The position numbers and the translations under genes are program-made. A stretch of 31,383 bases of DNA from Ichthyophthirius multifiliis (Eukaryota; Ciliophora; Oligohymenophorea; Hymenostomatida), in NCBI RefSeq assembly GCF_000220395.1, contig NW_004087011.1, forward strand, positions 1 through 31,383, in the 5' to 3' direction. Position 1 is the stretch's first letter; every line of letters begins with the position of its first letter. A model generated the notes under the pieces. It searched no databases and had not been told where the DNA came from. It saw nothing but the letters and a program-made list of their open reading frames with translations. Of the stretch, positions 11,028 through 21,876 are shown one piece after another.

Positions 11028-11971
11028 TCATAAAAATTATTTAATATTTTATTTTATTTCTTAAAATATTTAATCTTTTGTATTTTCACTATTTATCTTT
11101 TATTTTTATTAAAAAAAAAATAACTTTTTTTTTTTTTACAATTAAACATTAATTTAGCTATTTAAAATATTCAATAACTTTCATTGTTTCATTATTAAAT
11201 ACTTACACTCTTTTATTAAACGAATAATAATTATCATCTTCTCTTTTTACACTTGATTATTGTCTGATTTAAACCCTTTCCCACATTGTATTCTTATGTT
11301 TATTTGTTTTATTAAATAACAAAAAAATAACATAAAATATATTATTTTATTATTTTCTGTAATTTTTTAATTACAATTGAACTTTGTAAAAAAATCAAGC
11401 CTTTTATTTGAAAATCATTCTCAATTACAGCCTTTAGCCAGCCATTTAGATTCTCTTGATTTCTTGGATATCCATCAATTAAAAAAGTAGTCTAGGAATT
11501 AAAAAAATTATAATTATATTATCTTTATATTTATTATTTTACATAAACTTTATCTTCTTTTATATTTTATACTAATAAATTGCAAGTTATGAAATCCTTA
11601 ATTATGTTTTTTTTATTATTTTTTATTTTTTTTCTTACAGGAACTATTTTTCCTTATTAAATGCAATTTTGTATTATTTAAGTATACTTAGAATCTTACT
11701 TTTATTACTTTTTTAATATTTTAACACTAATATAAATTATTTAAAACAGAAATTTTATATAGAATTATGAGTACTTCATTTCTTAATAACTCACCAGCGG
11801 ATAAATGCTTAAAATTAAATTTATTTTAAAGATTTTAACATTATGTTCCTTTACCACACCCTGGTCCTAAAAAATAAAAAAAAAAATAGCATATATAAAT
11901 AAAAAAAATTAATAATAAAAATTTTATATTATACCTCCTAATATATGTATGATGTTACGTTTTATTTTCAT
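11028..11971 (-). CDS. UMP-CMP kinase
   Basis: Seven exons are proposed: 11935-11971, 11775-11866, 11639-11698, 11549-11596, 11375-11491, 11140-11292 and 11028-11096. They sum to 576 nt, giving 191 residues (the family usually has about 196). The enzyme transfers a phosphate from ATP to UMP, CMP or dCMP in the cytosol, feeding pyrimidine nucleotide pools. The P-loop GGPGCGKGTQ is at residues 12-21. The NMP-binding segment HLSAGELLRNE is at 33-43, followed by QQGKIVP (57-63). FLIDGYPRNQENLNGW is at about 82-97. The short LID with SSVKREDDN (131-139) and KRVQ (145-148) supplies the conserved arginines and acidic pair. The C-terminal helix aligns without gaps. The short LID and the GGPG/FLIDG(Y/F)PRN signature favour UMP-CMP kinase over adenylate kinase long forms. 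Six introns of 42-82 nt fit in phase, and no frame defects remain. Confidence 0.92.
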
Positions 11972-12911
11972 ATATGAAATAAATAAAAAAAACTTATTAC
12001 AAAAATAATAATAAAAATATAAAAAAAATAAAACAGAAATAAAATAAAATAAATATATTTAAAAAAAATAAAAAATATTATTTTAATTATATGTAAATAT
12101 AATAAATATCTATATTATTACATAAAAAAATATATAAATATATAAATATATAAATATATATATAAATAAATATATATATATTTATATATATATATATTAT
12201 TTTTTTTTTTTTCTATAAATATATATCAATATATTTTAATATTTTTTTTTTATTTTTTGATTAATAAATATTTTTTTTTATATTTATATATATATTTATT
12301 TTTATTTTTGTAATCTTAATATTATATTTTTATATATTTATTATACATAAAGTTTCTCCCATTTTTTTATAAAATATATATTTTAATTTAATATACAGTT
12401 TATATTTTTATAATATTACAAATTATAAATTTTATATAATTATTAAATTATCACATTTATTTTTAACTTTTTTGAATTATAATAGTTACTTTAGATAGAT
12501 ATAACAAATATTAGTTTTTTAAAAACAATTTTTTTTTTATTTAAATTATTTCAATAAAGAATATTATACTGTATTTTGTAAAGAATAATAGTAAAGTTAT
12601 TTTTAATAATAAAATTGAAAAAAAAATATTCTTATAATAAGTAACATTAATTTCACATATAATATTATTTTTTATTTTTTACCTTAGTATTTTTTAATAA
12701 TTCCCACTAAAAAAAGTATAAAGAAATTATCAATTATTTGTCTCCTTTATATTTATTGTAGATATTTTTAAATAATGGAACGAAAAAACATAAAGCAATA
12801 TATATATATATAATATTTATAAATTCTTTATATACTATAATAACAATCCAAATAAATAAATAAATATAAAAAATAATAAACTTATTACAAAAATTATTAT
12901 TTATTATAAAA
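11972..12911. other. A+T-rich spacer, no gene seen
   Basis: The stretch includes alternating TA/TATAA tracts near 12120-12200 and long T runs. I find no ORF with coding composition on either strand and no RNA gene. Confidence 0.7.
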
Positions 12912-15175
12912 TCAAAATTAAAGCCAATTTTAACTATTAAAACATAAAATTTTTTTTTAATCAGTAAATTTATTATCTTTTAATTCCATATCTTATAAAA
13001 AAAATATTTAATTATCGTTAATAATTGGATTATTACTAAAATCTCCTTTAGATAAACTACCTTTTATTTCTGTAAATCCACATTCATTTTAATAAATTTT
13101 TATTATAAAGCAATTATTTTATTAAACAAGCAAAATTTCATCACTATTAATTTAACAAGCAGCACTTAAATTACCAATTTAAATATTTATTTTATTTTTA
13201 ATATTTATTTTTTCCCATATATTTTTATAAATATTATATCTTTCTATTGTATTCACAAAAATTAGTAAATCTTATTTTCCTCCAAATTTATATATATATT
13301 TATTATGGAAACTAGTTAAAGAACAACCGAAACATTTTTCGTTTAAACTAGCTATTATTTCCCATTTATCTAAGATAATATTATATCTAAATAAATATCT
13401 ACATTTAAATAATAAAAATAAAAATACCTTTCACATTTGTCAAAAGATAGACTTTTTATATTATTTTGACCTCCTGCTACATAAATAAATCCTTAAAAAT
13501 AAACAATACCATGATTAGAACGAGAAAAATTCATTTAACAAATCGGTTCTAATGTATAATTATTATATCGTATATTTAATTTAAAGCATTTATTTAAAAT
13601 ATTAAAGCCTTATGCACCTCCAGTTAAAAAAACTTATCTTTTTTTGTTTTGTTTTTTTCAAATATTTTTTTTAATTTTTTACAAATCTGGAGTTACTACA
13701 CTTCGATGATATAAAGATATTTTGATATCAATAGAAAGCTGTTTTTGTTATATTTTTTAATCTATATTTCCGTTTGATTCAGATATTTAATTTAAGTCAA
13801 AATAATTCATTATATTTGTATTTTGTTGAAAATAAACTATATATTTCATTGTATCATTTTCAAAATAATTGGGCATTTCTACAAACACTTCTTTCTTTTG
13901 TTATGTTGAATTAAGACAGTTGTTATTTCGATCTTTTAATTAAAATAAAAGATATTTTTAATTTTTTATATAAAGTTTCTTTGATTTAAAATAATTATAT
14001 AGCTTACTTAATATTTTAATCTTTTGTAATTGTTTATTTTGTTTAAAACTTTATTATAATTATTTATTTAAAGATGAACTTTATCTTTAATTACTTAAAG
14101 ATCTAAACATAAATTAATTTTGGTTTTCATTTTCAAATATTTTTTTTCTTACACTTTAAGGACTTCCTTAATATTAATATTTATTAAAAGAATTTTCGAA
14201 ACTTTAAACTTAGAGTTCTTGTTAATGAAAAGTAGTAGTTTACTCTATAAGTAAACTATTTTTAATATTTTCATTATTAATACTTTTTTAATAAAAGGAA
14301 TTATTATTTTAATTTATTTTTTTAAAAAAAACTCTTTTTAACTATGCATTAGTTTGAAATGTTATTTTATTCTAGTTTATAATTTAATCTTCATTATTTA
14401 TTTATTGTAATTGAGATTTAATTTAAATACAATCTTTTAATTTATTCTTAAATTAATCAAGATCTTTTTCTACAAAAAGCAAATATTCTTTACTTTTATT
14501 AATATTTTATTATATTTCTTATTAAATTCCTAAAAAACCTTAATGTAAGTGTTAATTTTTTAATATCTTTATTTATTGTTATAATATATATGTATATATT
14601 TATATATATTTCTCTTACTATTATTATTGCATCAATAAATTCTTCTGAATACAATTTTTTTTAAATTATATCTATTTACTCTATATTATAATTTACTTTT
14701 TCAATATTTGATTATAAATTTACAAAATAATTCATTTTTTCATTTTCATATTTTAGTTTATTTTCCTCTATTAAATTATTAATTTATTGAAAATAATCAT
14801 CTATTATTTAAATTATGTTTTCTTTGCTTTTTTATACATCAAATACACACTCTTCAAATTATTAATTTTAATCTTCAATTTCTTTTATTTTTAAATATTA
14901 CTAATTAAATTAATAAGATTATTCATTAAGTATTTAATAAGTATACTTCATTAAATTTGATAAACTTTTTATATTACTCTATGTATTTTAATTTAAATGC
15001 ATATAATCGTGTATACTTTAACATTCTAAGCAAAGAGCCTAATAACAATTTTAGGAAATACAAATTTTAGTTATAAGAAAATTAGTATGAAGTTTACAGT
15101 CTTTTTTTATTTACTTGAAATATTTTAATATATATAAATTTTTAAAAATACATTGTTATTTTTATAACAACTCAT
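12912..15175 (-). CDS. B-box zinc finger / coiled-coil / Kelch protein (TRIM-like)
   Basis: Five exons are proposed: 15152-15175, 14619-15113, 13683-14566, 13428-13637 and 12912-13386. They total 2088 nt, giving 695 residues. The N-terminus starts MSCYKNNNQIKKDC. It holds a B-box-like zinc site at residues 14-47: C14, H17, C26, C31, C36, C39, H43, H47. A coiled coil follows at about 60-160 (Glu/Lys/Gln/Asn-rich heptads), then a Ser/Gln-rich linker. A C-terminal Kelch region runs from about 469 to 695, with the double glycines of VFLTGGAQG, IYVAGGQNN and IYKFGGKQD and the downstream W/Y positions CERYNIILDKWEIIASLNE and IERYNIYKNIWEKI. The domain order resembles TRIM proteins without a RING, where B-box and coil mediate assembly and Kelch binds partners. 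The substrate is unknown. The intron at 13638-13682 removes an in-frame TGA; the Kelch intron (13387-13427) is 41 nt. Confidence 0.82.
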
Positions 15176-15537
15176 TAAGGTTTTATTTTATTATCAATTT
15201 TTTATATTGGAGATTTTAACGTTTATATATATAAAAAAAAAACTTATAAAAAAACAATAAATATTAATAGTAATTTGTATTAATTAATTTTTAATATCGA
15301 AACTGACATAAATAACTTTAATAAGGATATTTAATAAAGATTTTAAAAATAATAAATAAAAGACTCCACAAGTAATATTTAAACTTTTATATAATTAAAA
15401 TTGATAGAAAAAACTACCTTTTTATTTTATTCCAAATACAACCAAAAATAGATTTTAAATGAACATATACAGACATATTTTAATAAATCAAATATAAAAT
15501 AAAAAGGCAATAACATAAAATGAAGATTAAAAAAAAT
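15176..15537. other. Spacer between the TIM23-like and Kelch genes
   Basis: A/T-rich, with a 10-base A run at about 15233-15242. The minus strand stays open upstream of the Kelch start but has coding-like content only weakly, so I treat it as promoter/5' leader. Confidence 0.6.
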
Positions 15538-16158
15538 TCAAAATCTCATTTAGAAAGTCAAAAATTATTTTTGATGTAAAAATTGTGATAAAAGTGTTAA
15601 ACCTCCAGTAATTCCAATACCAAGGGAACTTCCTCTAATAAAAGAAGAACCACCACTACCTGTGGTAAATAAAGTTCCTGTAGCAGCTCCAATTAACATA
15701 TTTTTATACATATCATCAAGAAAATCTAATTCATCTTCAAATAAAAAGTTAACAATATTACCAATACTATAATATAAAAGACCTTATTTTTTAATAGAAT
15801 TTTTTATTAAAAATATTAAATACCTGCACCAGCTGCTTTTTATCCAAAATTAGATTAATTTTTTCCTAATGAATTAAAAAAATTATTCAATAAAAGTTTT
15901 TTTGGAAGTTTATAATTTTCAGGCAAACCTTCAGCTACACCTTTTGTTAAGCCAAAGATACTTGCTTTTTATTTTTATTTATAATTACATTATAAAAAAA
16001 TAATATTTTTTAATACCTAATATATATGAAACACCACATGTAAAAGCAAGATCTCCACCAAACGAACTACCTGAATAAACTTATGATGGATCTTTAAGAT
16101 CTTAATGTTTTTTTCTTTTAACTGTTCCTTCTAATATGAATGAATCGTCGTCAGGCAT
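15538..16158 (-). CDS. TIM17/22/23-family mitochondrial inner-membrane translocase, TIM23-like
   Basis: Three exons are proposed: 16017-16158, 15824-15964 and 15538-15782. They total 528 nt, giving 175 residues. The family forms the protein-conducting part of the TIM22/TIM23 complexes of the mitochondrial inner membrane. The protein opens with a hydrophilic MPDDDSFILEG. Four glycine-rich membrane segments follow: DLAFTCGVSYILGASIFG, NFGQKAAGAGLLYYSIGNIV, MLIGAATGTLFTTGSGG and SLGIGITGGLTLLSQF. The loops contain VAEGLPENYKLPKKLLLNNFFNS and DELDFLDDMYK. The GxxxG-type spacing and the ARG-like SFIRGSSLG segment are typical. TIM23 is the best fit (the GLPxNxK and RLxLNxxxN-like middle), but TIM17 or TIM22 cannot be fully excluded by eye. 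Both introns (52 and 41 nt) end in AAG and leave the frame intact. Confidence 0.85.
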
Positions 16159-16521
16159 TTTTATTAAGATATTTTTTATTTTTTTGTTTTTAGAAATTTC
16201 TATTATTTTTTAATTTTATTATATTATTTTATATATATATTAATTTGTATATTTAGTTTTATATTTTTTATACATTTTTTATTAATTTCAATATATATTG
16301 CTTTTATTATTTTTGTATAATATAATGTAAAGAAAAAATTATATATTTAGTTTAAAATTTTGATAATTTTTTTATTTTTATGATATATTCAAATTATATT
16401 TTTAATTAATTAATCTTTTAATATAAGTTGTTAAAATTTTAGAATAATAAATTAATATTATTATATATAAAAAGAATAAAATATAAGAATAATTATAAAA
16501 AATCAAATTCTTATTAACAAA
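16159..16521. other. Spacer between two minus-strand genes
   Basis: A/T-rich DNA between the stop of the myristoylated-protein gene and the start of the TIM23-like gene. I see no defined motif. Confidence 0.7.
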
Positions 16522-17114
16522 TCATTTACATTAATAATATATTGAAACCTATTTTTTTTAATCTTGCTTTATATGATACCATTTTTATATTTTAGATACT
16601 GCTTTTATTTCAAAGTCTTCCTTTATTAAAATAAAAAATAAATTACAAAATATATTAAAAAAAATATTTTATAAATTTTATTATTAAAATTACATCTTTA
16701 TTATTTTAACTAGAATTCGTATTAATATTTTGATATTCAATTTTATTATTTATATTAGTGTCTAATCCTATATTAGAATTATTTTTTACTTCTATTATTG
16801 ACTATTATGTATTTAACTATGTATCATTTTCTTAAAAATAGTTTAATTAATATACTGTAGAAGGCCTTTAATGTGGATTTAAAGATGTTTATTTTTTAAT
16901 ATTTTCCCAAAAGTTTTTGGGGTTGTTTTTATATATGCAATTAGTATATGAGTTTTTAAGATTATCATTCACTATTCTTTAAGTTGAATTATCGACATAG
17001 CTTGTTCTATAATTTTCTATAAATTAAGTTAGTGCCATTTGTTTGGAATATCCTTAATTTTCCTTTTTTTGAACTGCTTTTATCTCTATTACAACCTGAA
17101 CAAATATTTCCCAT
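16522..17114 (-). CDS. Putatively N-myristoylated protein of unknown function
   Basis: Three exons are proposed: 17096-17114, 16694-17052 and 16522-16620. They total 477 nt, giving 158 residues. The N-terminus MGNICSG fits the N-myristoylation rule (Gly2, small residue at 6) with a nearby Cys5 for palmitoylation, so membrane association is likely. The body is hydrophilic: KQMALTQFIENYRTSYVDN, then an Asn/Ser-rich region. The last exon ends with EIKAVSKIQKWYHIKQ, which looks like a degenerate IQ (calmodulin-binding) motif. Intron 1 (17053-17095) starts GTTG. If it is retained, the product would instead read MGNICSGCNRDKSSSKKGK and stop soon after, so the lipid-anchor start is kept either way. 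I cannot name a family. The gene starts only 117 nt after the stop of the upstream coiled-coil gene. Confidence 0.6.
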
Positions 17115-17231
17115 TTTTGTTTATATGTTTGTTATTTTTAATTTTTATTGTTTTTTTTTTTTTTGTAAAAAAATATTTATTTATTAATTATAAATGTAAA
17201 AAAAAAAAATTGTATTTTATTAAATCAAAAT

Positions 17232-18362
17232 TCAAAAAATTTTATGTAGATTTTATTTTAATGTTTATATATTTCCTTAAAGTAAATTGTTTTCATTATT
17301 TAATGTTTTCAATTTCCTATCATTCTAAAATTTAAATGGAGATGAATCATAACTATTTTTTTAATAATTTAAACTCTAAAAATCATTATTATTATTTAAA
17401 GAATAATAATTGTTTAATGTCTTTTATTATTTCTAACTTCTAAAATTATAACTTTCAAATTTTTACTAATAAATTTAATCTAAATTGTCATATTATTATA
17501 TATTATTTATTTGTGAAAAAAATTAAGGACTATTATTCGAAAAATAATTATTTTTAACTCTACCCAAATTATAAATGGTATTTTTTTTTTCCTCTGATAT
17601 CATTTAATTATACAAAGAAAGAATTCTATTATATTTATTTTATAAAATATCGTTATTATTTTAAATATATAAATTTTATTTTTATAAGAGTTAATTTTCT
17701 TATTTCAATTTCTAAATAGTAAATAAATTATATTCATTATTTTTTTACAAATTCTCTGTCTAAAAATTATTTTCCTTTTAAATAAAACTCTTTTATAAAA
17801 TATCTTCTGCTTGTTTTTCGAATTTTTATATTATTAAATGAGCTTACATTAATTCATTTTTTAATTAACTGATTTCTAAATTTTAACTTTATATTAATTT
17901 TTCGTTTTTTAATATTACGGTTCTCATTTCTTAAATTATATTAAGATAGTTTTCATCAATAATCGTATTATATTGATTTTTTTACGATTTATTAGAGGTT
18001 TCATATTAATAATGATTTTCTTATTAATAATGATTTTCTTTTATAATAATATTATTGTTTTTTTTTTGTATTTTTCCAACTTCCCTTAATTAATTTTCTA
18101 ATTAATTATCTTCTTTTTCAGTTTTTAAAATACTATTTGAATGATTTTAATTATTTTTGCTTTATTCTTTTTTAAAATTTACTAGACTGCTAAAATCTTG
18201 ATCATATTCTTGTTCTTCTTATTCATAAAAATTATTATCTTTTAAAGTTTATATTTGGCTTTCTATTTGTTCCAAAAGAAGATTAGTTTCATAAATTTTA
18301 TTTTCGTTTTATTCTAATGAATTTTACATATCTTAAAAGTTAATTTATTAATTTTTTATCAT
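17232..18362 (-). CDS. Coiled-coil protein, unknown function
   Basis: This is a single-exon ORF of 376 residues (ATG at 18362, TGA at 17234-17232) using dozens of TAA/TAG Gln codons. The first half is acidic and Gln/Asn-rich, with a small internal repeat (ENHYQQENHYQYE). The middle, about residues 140-260, is a long coiled coil: IIQEMRTVILKNEKLIQSQNL, then LKNELMQAHLIIQKFEKQAEDIL and IQKLKQENQLLQKQN. The tail is Ser/Asn/Tyr-rich. Such proteins are common in ciliate basal-body and cortical structures, but no diagnostic motif is present. The start was chosen as the first ATG; the region upstream is spacer. Confidence 0.72.
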
Positions 18363-18479
18363 TTTTTTTTTTATAGTTAAACAAAATATATTTTTATTTT
18401 ATAAATAAAATATTTTATAAGTACTAAACATAAATATTACATATATATAACAATTTATAATTAATTAATATGGTTTAAA

Positions 18480-19450
18480 AAATAAAATCTTTATATATTT
18501 TTATTTTATTTTATGTTTAAATCCTAAAACTAATTTTTATCTTCATTTTTTAATAATATGTTTTCACTTATATAAATAGTATCTCTTTTATTATTAAATT
18601 GTCATTATTTGTGTTTTAGTTAGAAGCATATTATTTTAAATATTTAAGAGCTTTTTTTTTAAAAAAAATAGGATAAAATTATTAATTAAATTAATTTAAT
18701 TATTAAATTAATCTAAAGTATAGATTTAGCAAATGCATTTTTTCTGATTTTTCAATGTCTTAAATATCTTTTTATTTTTAAAAAATTTAAAACTCTTCTT
18801 AATTAATTTCATTATATTAATTTTCGAAGAAGAACAACTACTTTTTTAAGACATTTTAATAAAAATATGGAGAAAATAATAATAAATAAATGCATTATAT
18901 TATTATATATACTAAATTAAATATTTTACATTATTAGCTCTTTATTAAACATTTTTAAGAAGAATTCTTTAAATATATTAGTTTTTATTATTAATATTAC
19001 TTATATTTATTTATTTTTATTAAATTCTAATTTCATAATTTTTTATCTTTATTTATCAATGAATTTTTACATTGTCTTATTATTAGGTATTCTCATTTAT
19101 TGTTATGAATTTATTTTTCTTTTGAAATGAAATTAATATAATTTAAACTTTTTATGATAAATTACTTATTCTTTAAATAATTCTATACTTTCATAATTTT
19201 TTGTATATCTTAAACTTATTTAAAAGAATAAATGAACTTATTATAAACATTTTCTAGCATTATTTTCTTCTTTGTATAGCAAAAATAATTTGCTTTTAAG
19301 TATATGACATTATGATTAAATATTTTTTTATTCTTAAAGTTTAACCTAATATTCTACCCAAACTTACAGTGATGCATTATCTACTAATTCTAATAAATAA
19401 TTTAAAAATATAATAGAAATTCCAAACTAAGTTATGACATTTATTTTTAA
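18480..19450 (-). CDS. Helical (TPR-like) protein of unknown function, ends unresolved
   Basis: The minus strand carries well-mixed amino-acid sequence: FGISIIFLNYLLELVDNASL and QVWVEYQVKLQEQKN, then a helical stretch (SKLFLLYKEENNARKCLQQ, then ISLRYTKNYESIELFKEQ). The spacing of small and aromatic residues suggests TPR-type helical hairpins. A 34-nt intron (18967-19000) in phase 0 links this to a second exon reading FFFENQYNEINQEEFQIF, KDIQDIEKSEKMHLLN and KKKALKYLKQYASNQN. A third coding-like stretch (KRDTIYISENILLKNEDKNQF) lies in another frame near 18540-18580, and I cannot place the junction. The start codon is also not found; the exon may begin at an acceptor near 19440. The ends are therefore approximate. 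Confidence 0.5.
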
Positions 19451-19805
19451 AAATTTGTTATTTATTATATATTAGAAGAATTTTTTTTTCTTCTATTTAT
19501 TCTTTTCTCGTATAAAGGAGAATTTTATATCTTTTAAATTAAATAAATATTATTATCATTCATTAATATATATTTAAATAGAAGTATAAAATAAATAAAT
19601 GAATATTATTCAATTATTTATTTATTTAAAAAAAAAAAAAAAAAAAATGTTAGAAAATTTTATAAAATAAATATTTTATTTTATAAAAATAAAAAAAAAA
19701 GAAAAAAGAAAAGAAAAATTAAATAAAAAATTAATAAAAAAATAAATATAATAATTTTTTATTTATATAATATTTTATATTTAATAAAAAAAGCATCAGT
19801 TACAT
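19451..19805. other. A+T-rich spacer with A-run
   Basis: This contains a run of about 19 A at 19628-19646 and A-rich flanks. I see no gene. Confidence 0.65.
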
Positions 19806-20321
19806 TCATTAATAATAAGAATAGGGTGATCTGTAATACGTAGATCTATAAGGATTTCCACTAACTTATCCATTATATCTACTAGAATAAACTGGGTTAA
19901 GAATTTAAGATTAAACTTAAGAAGCCCTTAAATCAACATCTTAAGGTGATCTAGTATAATATGAATATTATTTAGGGTAATAATCAATATATTCATCATA
20001 ATGATCTACAGGTACATATTCAATTCTTTTTTCAACTCTTTTAACAGGTTCATAATCAGTTACATGTTTAATTTCTACAAAATCTTAATAAGTTCTTTCA
20101 ATTGGACGATATTCTATTTTTGTTTCTGGAATGTAATCAATATATTTTTTTTCAACAGGCTAATATTCAGTCCATTCGTGTGGTCTTGGGGCTGTGCTTG
20201 TAATTTATTTTCTTACTCCTAAATAAGTATTTGGGATATAAGAAGAATATGCTAATGTCGAAGCTGTTGTTCTAGGATAAGAAGTGCTTGGATAAATATA
20301 AGGTTTTGATGGAGTGTACAT
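19806..20321 (-). CDS. Alveolin-like cortical cytoskeleton protein
   Basis: This is an intronless ORF of 171 residues (MYTPSKPYIYPSTSYPRTTA...). The core at about residues 52-115 is built of short charged/hydrophobic units typical of the alveolin domain: YQPVEKKYIDYIPETKIEY, RPIERTYQDFVEIK, HVTDYEPVKRVEKRIEYVPV. They repeat the E-x-(V/I)-P-V-(E/D) and K-x-I-E-Y patterns. Alveolins are the shared structural proteins lining the cortical alveoli (inner membrane complex) of ciliates, apicomplexans and dinoflagellates. The flanks are rich in Tyr, Pro and Ser, as in many alveolins. Only four glutamine codons in the body are CAA-independent TAA/TAG in the repeat region, so even the standard code reveals part of it. 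The composition is clearly less A/T-biased than its neighbours, fitting a highly expressed gene. Confidence 0.82.
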
Positions 20322-20892
20322 TTTTTTTTATATTTAATTTTTTTTTTTTTTATTTTCTTGATTGATTTTTTTTTTATTTTCTTTTTTTTAGTATTTTATT
20401 ATAATTTTTTTAATATATTTATTTTTTATTTTTATTTTAAATAAAAAAATTTATAGTCTGAAATCCATTACTTTGAATCTATTTAAAATTCTTTAAAAAT
20501 AATAATATTAAATCTAATTAGTAAATAAAAGAAATTTTAAAAGTTATTTTAATATAAATATTAAATTTTAATATTTGAGGATAATAAATATAATTAAATT
20601 TTTATTAAATGGAATTTATATAAAAATAAAATATTATATTTTTTTCTAATATAAAATTTCTATTCTAATTTTAATTATTTATTTTTACTATATAAAAAAA
20701 TAATATAAATATATATAATTCATTCTTGATTAAATCATATGTAATTTATAAACGAAAAGAATATAATTACAATTATTTAAATAATTAATTTAATATTATT
20801 AATAATAGTAATATAAAAAAGCAAATAAGAAAATTGATAAATCAAATATATATGTATATATGACTATTTTTTTTACAAAAAAATATTTAAAA
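20322..20892. other. Spacer upstream of the alveolin-like gene
   Basis: A/T-rich, with T runs directly upstream of the alveolin start that probably belong to the 5' leader or promoter. No gene seen. Confidence 0.65.
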
Positions 20893-21693
20893 TCATTCAA
20901 TCAATTTTTAAGCCCAATTAGAAAGTATATTTTTTTAAATCTTTTTTTCAGGAATTAAACAAAGAATTTAATTTGGAGTATCTTAAGTTTACTTTTTAGA
21001 AATAGAAGAATTATATTTATTTTAAAGGGCATTTTCTAATTAAATATTTTACATTTTGATATTTTCATTTAATTATTAAACTTTTCTTAAACTATTAGTT
21101 AATTCTTGGAAATCATTTGAAAGTATTTAATATTATTTATTAAATTCTTCATTTTCTTTTTAAAGTTTTTAAATTTCATCAATATATTCTTTATGCTAAT
21201 GATTATTATCAATATCTTATTTAATATTTTAAATGAAATCTTTAATTAAATTTAATTATTATTTAATAAACTCCCTATTATAATTTTAAAAAGTTGTTCC
21301 TTTTGCAATATCTTTAATTTGATTTTAATTAAGTTGTTCGTTTTATATTTTATTTTCTTTGCTTTTAACTTTATTTTTTAATGTTTGTGAATATTATTTA
21401 AGCGAAAAGTCACTTTTCTAACTTTAATTTGCAAACTATTATAATTCGGGATGAGATGAATTTATTTTTTCCATTTCTATTTGGATTTTACTGTAGTTTA
21501 ATTTAAACAGATTTTATTGTTCTATATTTTTTAAAAATTATTAGTTTTCAAACAATATTAATTATTCTTTTATTTTTGCTTTTAAATTATTTATTTGCTT
21601 TATTTATGATTCTAGATTTAGATTTTAACATATTTATGATTATTTTTTTAATATTTTTAAACAACTTTTTAAGTTATTTTAATATTTTTCCAT
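20893..21693 (-). CDS. Coiled-coil protein, unknown function
   Basis: This is a single-exon ORF of 266 residues starting MEKYQNNLKSCLKILKKQ and ending NWAQKLIE before TGA at 20895-20893. Most of the protein is predicted helical and heptad-rich: ESQIKQINNLKAKIKEQLI, SKIQIEMEKIN, then YIDEIQKLQKENEEFNKQY and LTNSLRKVQQLNENIKM. A short non-helical break (SSHPELQQF) separates two coils at about residue 95. There are no metal-binding or enzymatic motifs. The position between an alveolin-like gene and another coiled-coil gene suggests, but does not prove, a cytoskeletal role. Confidence 0.72.
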
Positions 21694-21876
21694 TTATTAA
21701 TTATTATTTGATTTTTTTTATATTTAAATTTTTTTTCTTCAATATAAAGAATTAATTATATTTATATTATATTATAATTTATTATAAAAATTAATGAATA
21801 TATTATTTATTTTTATAAGAATTATTATTTTTAACTTAGTTATTATAAATTAATAATATAAAAATTTTTATTTAAT

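Noticed and set aside
14067-14620. Continuous reading of the Kelch gene through 14567-14618 without splicing
   Set aside because: The unspliced frame reaches TGA soon after, whereas removing the 52-nt intron gives about 290 further coding codons that lead into the Kelch domain.
17039-17335. Plus-strand ORF of 98 codons rich in Phe/Leu/Ile that looks like membrane segments
   Set aside because: It is antisense to the start of the myristoylated-protein gene and the 3' end of the coiled-coil gene. Its hydrophobicity is only the complement of Lys/Asn/Gln-rich coding sequence.
20001-20222. Plus-strand ORF of 73 codons
   Set aside because: Antisense of the alveolin-like gene.
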